DNA of 64,000 bases, from assembly GCA_945859605.1 (NCBI GenBank), contig OX243815.1:30008981-30072980 (forward strand). Direction: 5' to 3'. Below are positions 34,756 through 45,631 of this stretch, piece by piece. The stretch is from Lumbricus rubellus. Taxonomy: Eukaryota > Annelida > Clitellata > Crassiclitellata > Lumbricidae. Below the pieces are notes generated by a model. That model ran no database searches, was not told the DNA's origin, and worked only from the letters and a program-made list of their open reading frames with translations. The translations under genes and the position numbers were made by a program. How positions within the stretch are numbered: the first letter of the stretch is position 1; the number at the start of each line of letters is the position of its first letter.

Positions 34756-35248
34756 TGCATCTGGTTTACCTGACAATGTGACTCATGGAAAAGCGGTTTC
34801 CGTGAATTAGGTTTATAGAATAGAACGACGAGGTGGAAGTCGATAAGTCTGAAACTCTGTATCACTGTAATCCAGTCAGTGCAACCATTTCAATTGAGTA
34901 GAGGAGATAACGAAACACGCAAGAAAGATAAAGAAAGGAAGTATGTTGCGAGAAAATGCCTCCAGAACCACGCAGTATTCGCTTATCAGACGCCTACAAA
35001 GTTGCAAACTCTGGGAACCTTTGCTCAACTAATCATGTTTCTCAAGGAAAATACTGTCAGACAGAAAATCAGACATCTATTTTTTGTTCAGCTAGCCGTC
35101 AACGACCTAATTGAACATGATGCTGACTTATTTATGATTAATGTTCCTAGCATTATAATCGGAAACGCATAAGAATGACTTAGTTTTAGGCATAGGGCCT
35201 ACATTATAATGATACCTCAGCCACTGTTCTGAACTGTAGGTACACCCC
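34756..35248. other. Intergenic DNA, one doubtful open frame
   Basis: A 97-codon plus-strand frame ending at 35172 has no ATG at its start and no known domain. It is not called as a gene. Confidence 0.4.
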
Positions 35249-35329
35249 CCCCCACTACAAAGGAATGCCGTTAATTTATCTATGTCCAATTGTCCATAGA
35301 TAAATTAACGGAAGTGCTTTGTAGTGGGG
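35249..35329. repeat. Near-perfect hairpin
   Basis: Arms 35249-35284 and 35295-35329 (cactacaaaggaatgccg against its complement, with one or two mismatches) around a 10-base loop. It could be a mini-MITE or a structured RNA. No target duplication is evident. Confidence 0.7.
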
Positions 35330-35434
35330 TACTTACTGAGTACTTAATAATGGATTTGTTTAAGGCAAAATCGGCATAGTCTCACACTGAGACTTAAGTG
35401 AATAGTCTCGGTTCAAAAGTACCGGTAGTAGATT

Positions 35435-35809
35435 TGATTAGGCATGCATGCAGATGATGGACGAGCAAGTGAAATGATGTTTCAGAACATGGCATACAGA
35501 TGGTATACTTTTAAATGCAAATTAAATGTGAAGCTATTCAGACGGCCATATGACGCCAACGAAACAAAAACAAACAAAATCAGGAAGTTATGGTATCCAT
35601 AAACATCATGGTCTAAATGCTTGATTAGGCAGACTGCACAGCTGATGGACGAGCAAGTGGAATGATGTTTCAGAACTTGGCATACAGATGGTATACTTTA
35701 AAATGCAAATTATATGTGAAGCTATTCAGACGGCCATATGACGCCAACGAAACAAAACCAAGAAAATTAGAAAGATTCAGATACCGATACAACCATGGTC
35801 TAAATACTT
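35435..35809. repeat. Tandem duplication of a ~187-bp unit
   Basis: Units 35435-35621 and 35622-35809 share tgattaggca, gatggacgagcaagtg, gatgtttcagaac and gctattcagacggccatatg in the same order. They are roughly 90 percent alike by eye. No coding sense was found. Confidence 0.85.
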
Positions 35810-35973
35810 CGACAAAAACACAACATTGAGAATTATAATTACCAATTACAGAAATTTATCACAACATTATTTTACGATTCCATACCAATCTGCGGTGTTA
35901 CTGCCATCATCAGCATACTCAGCATCAGCATAATCAGCATCAGCATTAGAATCAGCATCAGAATCAGCATCAT

Positions 35974-35981
35974 CATTATTG

Positions 35982-36048
<67 letters not shown>

Positions 36049-36050
36049 GT
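35974..36050. repeat. (CAT)n array
   Basis: A pure cat trinucleotide run after an imperfect cagcat stretch; it encodes a spurious poly-Asp frame. Confidence 0.95.
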
Positions 36051-36439
36051 ATTAAAAATGTGCATGGTGTTAAGAATGAGAAGCTATTAGATGAAAATGG
36101 CGCCAAGCGATGTTCTGTTATCATGGTGCTAAACAGTGCCATCCTCGGGTAATTGATTACGGTGATTTAGTGGTGATTATCGTCATCTAGGTGTGACGGA
36201 CGGAGGCACGCGTGCTTATTTATATCTCTATTTAGTTACCGGGAATGATTAATTGCCCACTCGTATAAGCAAAAGAAAGATGTAATGTACACCACAGCGA
36301 ATGAGAATGTTGGTAAGGCCAACACTTTGGCCTATAATAATTATTCGTTTCTTTTTTTAGAACAGAGATGACTCGGCTAGTATCGGTATAAATTATGTCA
36401 GATAGCTGAACTACACAAACTGACAGTCATAGAATGAGT

Positions 36440-36506
36440 CAGTGATACACAGAGAGAGAGAGAAAGAGAGAGAGAGACAGAGACAGACAGAGAGAAATAT
36501 ACAATT

Positions 36507-36576
<70 letters not shown>
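36440..36576. repeat. GA / TA / GA compound microsatellite
   Basis: Runs of gaga, then (ta)n at 36514-36541, then (ga)n to 36576, immediately left of a hAT MITE. Confidence 0.9.
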
Positions 36577-36578
<2 letters not shown>

Positions 36579-36583
36579 GTAGC

Positions 36584-36916
36584 CATAGGCGTAGGAGACG
36601 GGGGTCCAGGGGGGGCAAATGCCCCCCCAAATTTCGGGCAAGTCTGATTTTTCGGGCAAGCAGACCCGGAAAAATTAAAAAGTTTTAAAATTTGTTTACT
36701 TTTTTTCTTTTTGTGGGTCTTCTTGCCCGAAAAATCAGTCTTGCCCGAACAAAAACCATTTCAGAAGATTTTGGCCGGATGACAAAAAAAGGTCGTCAGA
36801 ATTTTCGGGCAAACGTAACGAAAATTTTTCTTAAGTTTTCGGCCGGATGAAAAAATTTTTTCGGGCAAAAGTCTAATTTTTGCCCCCCCAACGCTGAAAT
36901 GTCCCCTACGCCTATG
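36584..36916. mobile_element. hAT-like MITE (333 bp), TSD gttgtagc
   Basis: The tips cataggcgtaggagac and cccctacgcctatg are inverted. The 8-bp duplication gttgtagc is perfect (36576-36583, 36917-36924). The inside is G/C-homopolymer-rich, with repeated ttttcgggcaa motifs in both orientations. No coding. Confidence 0.88.
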
Positions 36917-36924
36917 GTTGTAGC

Positions 36925-38081
36925 TTATAGTGTTTTTTTGGTGTTTGTATAGGCCTAGCTGTTTTTTTGCTTCTCCAGTTTAACTCAAGGCAGCAGCGGA
37001 TTTTAAGGTTATGCTGTATCCTCCACAAAAAGCCTACATCTCTAACTGAAATGTACAAGGTATCGACACACACACACATATAGTGTCACACACACATACA
37101 CTACAGAATAGACCTACACAGTACAGTTGAGTACACATGCAATGACCCCAAACAAGAACCAACTTCATTTGAACGCATAGTGGCTCAGTGACAGATAGCC
37201 TGGGCTGTTAAGGCATGCTTGTTTTTTATGTTTAATCCTTGCGTGGAGTTCGCATGGAACAAAAATAGCTGTGTATCACTGGAACCCACTGCATGGATAC
37301 GATAAGCGACAGCAAACGTATAGACCGAGATTAGATTAAACTGCAGAAGTTGAGACGTTCCCTTGAGCAGTATAACCTGTTGTTGGCGCCGTTGACTACA
37401 TATGCTGGGGCCACCATGAGCCAGCAGCTTAACTGGCTGCTAGACAATTAGACAATTTCGCTTAAAATTATAGGAGTAGGCCAAGAGTATACTTCCAACG
37501 GAAGAGGGAGAGAGAGAAAGAGAGAGAGAGAGCTATACAGAGAGAGACAGAGAGAGAAAGAGAAAGAAAGAAAGAGAGGTAGGCTATAGACGGACAGAAA
37601 AACAGACAGACATACAGAAAAAAAGAGACAAACAGTGAGAGACAAAGAGACATACATACACAGAGAGATGCATAGCCTACGAAGCTTGCTAAATGTTTTT
37701 GTTGGTTGTTTTTTGCTTTGCTTAATGTTTGTAGCTTTATCTTGTATGTCCTTTGATCACCGATTTCCCCCCCCCCCCACCCCGCCCCACACCCCATCTC
37801 CAATCCGCATTTCTGATATCTTCAATGTTCAGCCAATTTCTAACATAAACCTCTCTCTCCCTCTCTTTTCTCTCTATCTTTCTCTGCCTGTATGTCCTTC
37901 TCTTTACGAACCGATCTTCTAGATTAAAAAGCGTAAGTCGGTTGAATTTATTACGGTTTCATTTTAGACCGCCATCTATTGGTATTGAAGTGATGACATC
38001 TTGTGTATTAGCCTACACACCGATGGATATTGCCAATGAACTATGGCTGGTGCCAGAAACTGCTAATGACAGTAACGGTGA
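36925..38081. other. Intergenic DNA with CT/GA-rich tracts
   Basis: A tRNA-like block at about 37180-37260 (gtggctcagtg ... tttaatcc) may be a SINE relic, but it is weak. GA-rich tracts lie at 37499-37660 and CT-rich tracts at 37850-37915. No gene. Confidence 0.4.
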
Positions 38082-38513
38082 CCCGACATATGAAAAGGTA
38101 CCATAAGTCGGCGTACGGTTTCACGAGAAATCGCGCATAATGACGTCGGGGGAATATAGTATTTTTAGCAGCAGGCAAGCCTAAGGTATGATGTCATCGC
38201 TAAATATAGCACATTCACCACTTATTTTCTGGTTTAACTGGTCACTAAAAACCCACCATTGGTCAGATAAAACGTACCATAACTCGGCAGTTAAGGATTT
38301 CTGTGCGAATTGTCTAGACAAAATGTGTCGTGTTTTAAAAACAAATTTCCCGAAAATGTCCAGTTCTCGTGTTAAGCCATGTTTTATCTTATAAGTCGGT
38401 CATTTATCATCCAATTTTTATCTGGTTTTCAGCAAAATGTTCAGCTCACTTAGCTGGTTTGTGAAGGCATAATAACTCCAAACCCGACTTATGGTACCTT
38501 TTCATATGTCGGG
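38082..38513. mobile_element. MITE with 30-bp perfect inverted ends
   Basis: The ends start cccgacatatgaaaaggtac and are exactly complementary over 30 bases. Inner taccataactcgg and cttataagtcgg blocks repeat the tip motif. The target duplication is not obvious and the superfamily is unassigned. Confidence 0.8.
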
Positions 38514-38552
38514 ACATTTTATATATATATATATAGGTCATGTGGCAATAGA

Positions 38553-40313
38553 CAGGCCCGCCGAGAGGGGGGGGACAGGGGGGGCAAATGCCCAGGGGCC
38601 CGGGAGCTTTAAGGGGCCCGGGCAAGAATGATAATAATTTTTTAATATTATTTTATTATTGTTGTATAATTTTTATTTTATTTTTATTATTACTATTATT
38701 TATTTTTGTTATTAATATTATAATTATTAAATTGTCATATTATTTTATAACTTGCCTAAAAACAATCTTGCACAAAAGCGCGTCACTGGAAAGTCTACTC
38801 ATTATAACTCTTAGACAAATAAGCAGAGGCGTAGCGACCGCCCTCCGTACCCTCCGACCGAAGGGGGCCCCCGGCAAGGAAGGGGCCCCTAAAAGTGCAA
38901 AAAAATTAATGAAATGACTATAAATAAATGTTAAAAAAGGCCATAACATTTCTTGGACGGCGAATATGAAATTTTCCCGAGATTTTGGCCCAAAAAGGTC
39001 ATCAACTTTTCAGACGCGAATAGGCTATAAAATTTTTCCGACATTTAGGCCAGATGACTAAAAAAGGTCGTCAGAAATTTTGGACATCATGCTCGGAGGG
39101 GGCCACGTTCGTTGTTGCTACGGCCCTGCAAATAAGTGGTTTTTTTTGGCGTAGCCTATAAAGTTCGGAAGTTTATTCCACTCAGACGGGCCAATTAGCG
39201 CAATATTTTTCATAAAATGATTACGGGCCCAACCTATAATCACCTATAGGCCTACAAGTAATAATAATAATAATAATAATTACGACGATTTATATGGCGC
39301 AGTAACACAGCCATGCCGTTACAAGGGCGCCTTACAGAAAACCAGCTACACCGGATAAGCCCTAGCGAACAATTTTGGAACAAGGCTACAAAGCTTACGA
39401 TTTTTGCCGTTTTAAACGTAGCCTAACATTACTGTCTCATAACTATGTTTGCATTGCCCGATTTCAATCATAAACTGCGTAAAGTAAGCAAATTTAAACT
39501 ACAAATTTCTTGCGTAACGATGAAATATAGACACAAATATGGAGCACAAAAACGAAAAGAAAAAGCTGTTAGGCCTATGAAGGTTTGCCCAGAATTAAGA
39601 CGGTAGTCGACTAGTCGCACAGTAGGCCTAGGCCTATTTAAATTCGGATTCTCAAAACAAGGCAAGTCCGTATATAGCCTATCACTTCTACCTCGGTTGA
39701 TTCTAGTGAATTAAACGTGTCTGATGAACATAACCGAATGTATGAAAATAATTTTTTGTGGTGTTAGAATCCTAATCCCAAAAGATAAAACGTATGAAAA
39801 TACTGATATTATAGAAACTGATAACTTGGTTTTGATGTTGGCACTGAGCTGCCATCAGGACGTGTGACTGTTGCGGAAGCTGAAGGATCTTTCAGCAGAC
39901 TCAAGTAGCATAAATTAAAACTAAGCCTATCTGTTATGAATTAAGTAGGCTAGGCTAAGACAGACTGAATGGCCTTGCAACTCCTGCAATCGAATATGAT
40001 CCTGCAAAATCATTGAACTAGCCTACTAGGAAATTATTAACGATTTGCTCCATGGCGGTTAAATCCAAAAAAGTTGCATTTTTCATGATTAGGTCCTACC
40101 ATAAAGTTGAAATTTTGATTCTTAATAATAATAATTTATTATTAAGAACTGATTAAAATCATAATAGCCTATATAGGCTTGTACATTGGGCTATCGGTAT
40201 CGTACATGCGTATGCCAACATTCTTCTTATTTCTACTTTCTATTAGCCCAAAGATAGTTTAGGGCCCGTGACTGCCCCTGCCCAGGGGCCCGGAATTTCT
40301 GTCGGCGGGCCTG
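38553..40313 (+). mobile_element. hAT transposon remnant (1.76 kb), TSD gcaataga
   Basis: Tips caggcccgccgagagg and ctgtcggcgggcctg. The 8-bp duplication gcaataga is perfect (38545-38552, 40314-40321). Near 39850-40010, plus strand, a broken frame reads GRVTVAEAEGSFSRLK, then LSLSVMN and ALQLLQSN. This matches the C-terminal dimerisation domain of hAT transposases (vtvAeaERSFSkLk). Stops and frameshifts make it inactive, and the smaller element at 38824-39128 has inserted into it. Confidence 0.9.
38824..39128. mobile_element. hAT MITE nested inside a hAT element
   Basis: Tips cagaggcgtagcgacc and gttgctacggccctg. The duplication caaataag is perfect (38816-38823, 39129-39136). 305 bp, non-coding. 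It is younger than its host. Confidence 0.9.
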
Positions 40314-40321
40314 GCAATAGA

Positions 40322-42109
40322 CATCATTGAATGGTCGCAAGCGTTTTCAGAAACTCTTGTAAAACGCTTCAAAATTCTGAAGAAATGGTTTTACTGTATG
40401 TCTAGCTGTAGCCTGTAGGTCACAGCCTATGGCCGCCTAATGTCAGACAGGTCTACTGTCTTGCATGTCGTGCAATGGCCAATGTCGATTCCAATTCACT
40501 CTTTTCTTGTCTATTATCCCAGCAGATGAATAACCCCCATAATGCAATGCACGCTCACTCTGCGTCCAACCAATCCGAGTCGAGCATGCAAGCGATAATG
40601 GAAAAACCACAAATCCACAGCAGACTCGAATTTCTCGACGGAATCCAATTACACAACGAAACATAAGTTTCGTGAAAATTAATTAACTTGCCTTTCCTTG
40701 TTACCGGTATTGAATGTGTAGTCTACATATTATAATTATATAGACCATTAGACCTACAGTCCTGCACTCACTAAGATAGTCTGTTGTATCATACAGGCTA
40801 TTAAAGGCTATTGTACAACTTGTAATATACGTACAATAGTATACAATTATAATTATTATGGCAATTATAATAAATGCACCCATGCATATGTAGGCTAATA
40901 CAGCACAGCTCTCGTGAACTATAGATAAAAGTAGACGCAATAAACCTACATTGGAAATGTTGAGTTGAATTAAATTAAAATTAATCCCATAATTATGAAT
41001 TACTGCTAGGTTTACATGTATGAGCATTGAGCAGTATGCTTGCACAATGCACATAGCATGATAGAAGACGACAGAGGTTGTAAATAATAGGGGGAAACAC
41101 GAATTCAGAGAGATAAAAGCTGGAGATGAATGCCCAAAGACCTGGCGGTCCTTCATATAATATTATATTTATATATATATATATATATATAAATGAATAT
41201 AGGCCTATATATACATAGTTCTACAAGTGGTAGTGTATTCATGTTTATTATCAGACAACTCAACTCACAGGCGTTTACTTCACACCATCTGAGAATTCAG
41301 TCTAGATAGCTAATACATGCACTTGCAAAGTTGAGTCATCTATGGTGAAATTATACTGTAAGGAGAACTTAGCTGCTCTCCTCGTGTAAATAACATGCAG
41401 GGTTGGTTCAAATGGAAGACGCTATCACTTTACGGTATTGCTTTTGAGCCAACAGGTGGCAGTACATAACGCGTGTACTTTGCCCATCGGGCCATCGCTT
41501 TTCAAAACTAAAGGAGAAGGCACAACGGAGGATGGAGTGACAACATTTTGCACTCGAATTTGCCTATAGGGCAGAGAACCAGAAGAAGAGGCTTTTCTTT
41601 TCTATTAATGGTATTAATAAGGTTGGGTCAAAGGGATTGACTAATCCCGCCACTCGGTTCCCTTTCATTTTGACATCGGGTACGTTGTTAAATTTGAATT
41701 GGCCTATAGCTGATCGACCAAAAAACATGTCGAGCACAAAGTTCATGATACAACCGGGAAGTTGTATTACGTGTATTATAGCTGCTGCTTGCCAACTGAT
41801 GCGGTAAGGCGTTAAAGACCTTAGGACACTGCACTTTAAGAGGCAGTAAAAAATGTGGGGTATATATATACATGTATATATAGGCTATGAATATAATAAT
41901 CTTAAACCCACGCAAAGCCCGTATAAAAATAAAAGGATTTATCACGTAAGAAAGTTAAAGCATTCTATACTAGTTTATCGGCTATGTTGCAATGGGATGT
42001 GCCGAAGTCCAATGTATGGATAACCACAGGATACATAGCCTAAATGTAGGCCTAGGCCTACAAGACATTACAATAGCTGGGGCAATTAGGCAATATTGCA
42101 ATAGCCGAA
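40322..42109. other. Intergenic DNA with one dispersed repeat
   Basis: No gene. 41505-41598 is copy 2 of the repeat also at 18790-18896. Short AT dinucleotide runs occur at 41160-41190. The minus-strand frame at 41688-41945 is weakly reminiscent of a LINE end but not convincing. Confidence 0.45.
41505..41598. repeat. Dispersed repeat, copy 2
   Basis: See the partner at 18790-18896. The best-kept block is gggcagagaaccagaagaag. Confidence 0.6.
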
Positions 42110-42345
42110 TAGTAGTGATGATGATGATGATGATGATAGTAATAATAATATAAAAAATATATAACAAAAAATAATAATAATGTAAATAATAGTGATAATA
42201 ATAATAGTGATAATAATGATAATAAAAATGATGATGATGACGATAATAACAATAATGATGATAATAATAATAATAAATAATAATAATAGCAATATCATTT
42301 ATTATTTATAATCCAACTGTATAATAATAATAATAATAACAACAA
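42110..42345. repeat. GAT/AAT trinucleotide-rich stretch
   Basis: Imperfect gat, aat and ata runs. The Leu/Ile/Ser-rich open frames here are spurious. Confidence 0.85.
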
Positions 42346-42499
42346 TAAGAATAACATTTTACTAGTAGCATTATTTGTTGTTTCTAAGGGATTACTCCTG
42401 TCTCGGGCAAAACTTACACCGACGGTCGGCTAACAACCGATTATTTACTCGTCTGTACATGATTGTGTCAGTTTTTGAAGAAATAAATGTGTTATAAGA

Positions 42500-42949
<450 letters not shown>

Positions 42950-43163
42950 ATGTTGAATAGAACGAGGCCTAGACTTTCAGATATCCAACAACAGCTCCTA
43001 GCATAATTTTTCAGAGTTCTGAAAGATTATAAATTATATGTACTAGGTATATCGAAGGGAAAAAAGACAAATATGGACCTTTCTGTGCGTGATATAGTTA
43101 TGTGTAAGGCCGTACCTTTCACTGCGCGGCAGACTTGACGCTGCTCCTACAATTCACATGCTC

Positions 43164-43267
43164 TTGACAATAATTTGCTCTTGACAATAATAATTATTGT
43201 CAATAATAATTATTGTCAATAATAATTATTGTCAATAATAATTATTGTCAATAATAATTATTGTCAA
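43164..43267. repeat. Tandem array of perfect palindromes
   Basis: Five units of gacaataataattattgtc-type sequence repeat every 19-20 bases. Each unit is its own complement, so the array can form many alternative hairpins. Confidence 0.9.
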
Positions 43268-43804
43268 GGCGCTGTAATAATTTATTCTTATCGCTTTGAG
43301 CCGATTGCATTGCATCGTTATACGATTAAGAGACATAAGCTTACTTACCGATTACATAAATCCAAGATGAAATCCTTTATCCCTTCCGTTCAATGTTAAG
43401 CAAAGAAGAAATCCAGTTCGCCCTCGTCAGAACTACTCATCTAAATGTCCACATTGGATATGAAAAATATTCTCATCCTGCTTTAAGATTCTATCGGAAC
43501 ATCCAACGAATGTTCTTAAAAACATCGACCGTTGCGAAGTCAACATAACATATTATCACCAACATTAGAAATCGTCCTCACTCACTCAGTTGGTTGGGCA
43601 TGTAGTGGAAGTTGGCGTGAGTCATTAGGTGAACGGGTTGTGAGTCGAGAAAGAGTCAAAGGAGCCTGGATGTCATAGAGTCAAGGCTTGCCTGCATTCC
43701 TGCCTGCCTGCCTGCGAGCCCACAGCGTGTCCCTTTCTCTCTCCCAAGGGATAAGTCCCTGCAGCTGAGAAAGGAAGAAACGGGTTCAGTGGATGGCGGT
43801 AGCG

Positions 43805-43862
43805 CTGCTGCTGCTGCTGCTGCTGCGGCTGCTGTTGCTGCTGCTGCTGCTGTTGCTGCATG
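43805..43862. repeat. (CTG)n run
   Basis: An interrupted ctg/ttg/cgg triplet run; it encodes a spurious poly-Gln frame on the minus strand. Confidence 0.9.
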
Positions 43863-43974
43863 GTAGTAGTATCAGAAGTATCAGAGTAGTAGTATTAGTA
43901 GGCGGATGGGTTTGATTCGATGGTGAAACCCGATACAAAGCAGTAAACTGATAAGAAACCACGCCAGAGGCAGA

Positions 43975-44225
43975 GGCCCCTTCCTCTCTGTCTCTGTCTC
44001 TGTCTCTCTTTCTCCTTCTCTCCCTATCTCCTCCATCCCTCTCTCTGTGTGCCTCTTTCTAATTGGCAGTCACTGCATGCCTCTGCCTCTCCCGTTAATG
44101 CTTTCTACCGTTGACTTTACTTCTGCATCGGTGTCCCCCTTTCTCTGTGTGTGTCTCTGTGTCTCTCTGTCTGTCTCTGTCTGTCTCTATCTCCGTCTGT
44201 TTGTCTGTCTGTCTCTCTCTATCAC
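43975..44225. repeat. CT-rich tract
   Basis: Imperfect tctctgtctctg and related pyrimidine repeats. No gene. Confidence 0.75.
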
Positions 44226-44464
44226 CGACCGCCCTCTTTCTGACTCTTTCTTAAGACCATCATATTATAGTGACCTAGATCAAGGAGTCTTAGACTCTTA
44301 GCTGCCCAGACTGACTGGTCCTTTGACAGCCATGCAAGAGGGAAACGAGCATTAGGTGAAGTAGACAAGACGCGGCTATAGTTTTACATCGCCCCACGGC
44401 GTATTGCTCCCCACCGTCTGCGTAGTTCGACCTGTGTCATATTTCATAATTTATCTCACTCATT

Positions 44465-44465
<1 letters not shown>

Positions 44466-44521
<56 letters not shown>
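44466..44521. repeat. (GA)n microsatellite
   Basis: A pure ga run of about 52 bases. Confidence 0.95.
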
Positions 44522-44523
<2 letters not shown>

Positions 44524-44720
44524 CTCCAGATGTGTCTTAGTGCTTGTATTCTTATCGGCCGAACAAAGATGAGCAGATTTTGTTGTAACAAACAATTCGT
44601 TATCTGCTGGAGCATGATTGCAGAGCATTATTATATAATATCATAGGGAATAGACTATAGCTACATGCTTGTATACGCAATTACACACATAATATATATA
44701 TATATGTGTGTGTGTGCATG

Positions 44721-44945
44721 GGCCGCTGTGGTGTAGTGGGTAATGGGTATGTTCGTTTCCTTGCAGCCGGGGGGGGGGGTTGCAGGTTCGAATACACCTC
44801 AAGTCGCCCCATAGGGACCTTGGGCAAGTCCTTCACTCGCAATTGCTCAGCGCTTCGGCGTGAAACTCCGACTCAGTCTTCGCTGTAGTCTGGAGCGCTT
44901 CTGAGTAGTAATCTAAAAGAGGCGCTATAATAAGTTCATATAGGC
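44721..44945 (+). mobile_element. tRNA-derived SINE, near full length
   Basis: tRNA head with A-box (tggtgtagtgggtaatg) and B-box (ggttcgaatac), a central body (gggcaagtccttcactcgca, gcgtgaaactccgactcag), and a 3' tail (gagcgcttctgagtagtaat, gcgctataata). The tail matches the 3' ends of L2-like LINE pieces in this window. Sister copies are at 50958-51165 (-) and 52385-52595 (+). Confidence 0.85.
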
Positions 44946-45019
44946 CTACATATATATATATGTGTATATATGCTGCTATTGCATTTTGTAGTACTCAAAT
45001 GAATTAAATGACCATTAAC

Positions 45020-45135
45020 TACAACAGCTGTTTCTCTTCCTTCTTCTCCTTGAAGTAGTTCCGCAGTGATTCCATCCATGTCTGGTGCTTTATGCTATTT
45101 TACTTTTGTTGATGGCATCTCTGACCTCTTCCTGT
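45020..45135 (-). mobile_element. LINE reverse transcriptase fragment
   Basis: The minus strand reads EEVRDAINKSK and, one frame away, KAPDMDGITAELL. That is the conserved 'aixxlkxgKApGpDgi' start of the LINE reverse transcriptase fingers. It is frameshifted and short. Confidence 0.7.
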
Positions 45136-45485
45136 AGAAAGCTTAGCGTTCATGCCCTCCTCTGCTGCTAATAGACAGCTCTGTGAGATCCGTCGGGTTT
45201 AATAATAAGTGTATCAGGTCATCATTATAATAGGTTTTACTTGTACAGAAATTTACTTGTATTCGACAACATAGGATAGGCTAGCCTGTTCATTATATTC
45301 ACAGTTAACGAATTAGATAATTCATGTTTGATGTAGATTTTTCGTTCGTATAATCGTTTATTCGTTACGATTTTGAAAAGTAAAAATCATCACATGTTTA
45401 ATACATTGGATTTAATGAACTTTTGCATTGATTTCGGTTAATTTATGTGACCACGAAGACATAATAATATGCTTTTATCTTACAT

Positions 45486-45491
45486 TTTATT
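45486..45491 (-). promoter_or_regulatory. Candidate polyadenylation signal of SMPD1-like gene
   Basis: TTTATT on the plus strand is AATAAA on the minus strand, about 141 bases after the stop codon at 45632-45634. Confidence 0.5.
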
Positions 45492-45631
45492 TACTGTCTT
45501 TCTTAGATGTCCAATCAGAGAGGGATAAAGGCAGCTTGGAGGAGAGGAAGAGAGAGGGAAATGGGGGTGCATGGTCGTGTGGACTAGAGGCCCATGGGGG
45601 CTATAGGTTGGGGTTCTGTTGGCTACAGAAA

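Noticed and set aside
34118..34865. Long open frames rich in Tyr-Ser-Leu-Lys-Gly
   Set aside because: Produced by a minisatellite with unit length often divisible by three; all minus frames look alike.
34879..35172. Plus-strand 97-codon protein
   Set aside because: No ATG at the start, no recognised domain, and no supporting neighbours.
41688..41945. LINE C-terminal fragment
   Set aside because: The frame vaguely resembles LINE ends but lacks the WN.LP or LDYCNS landmarks.
43164..43267. CRISPR-like array
   Set aside because: Regular repeats but no spacers; units are contiguous palindromes in an animal genome.
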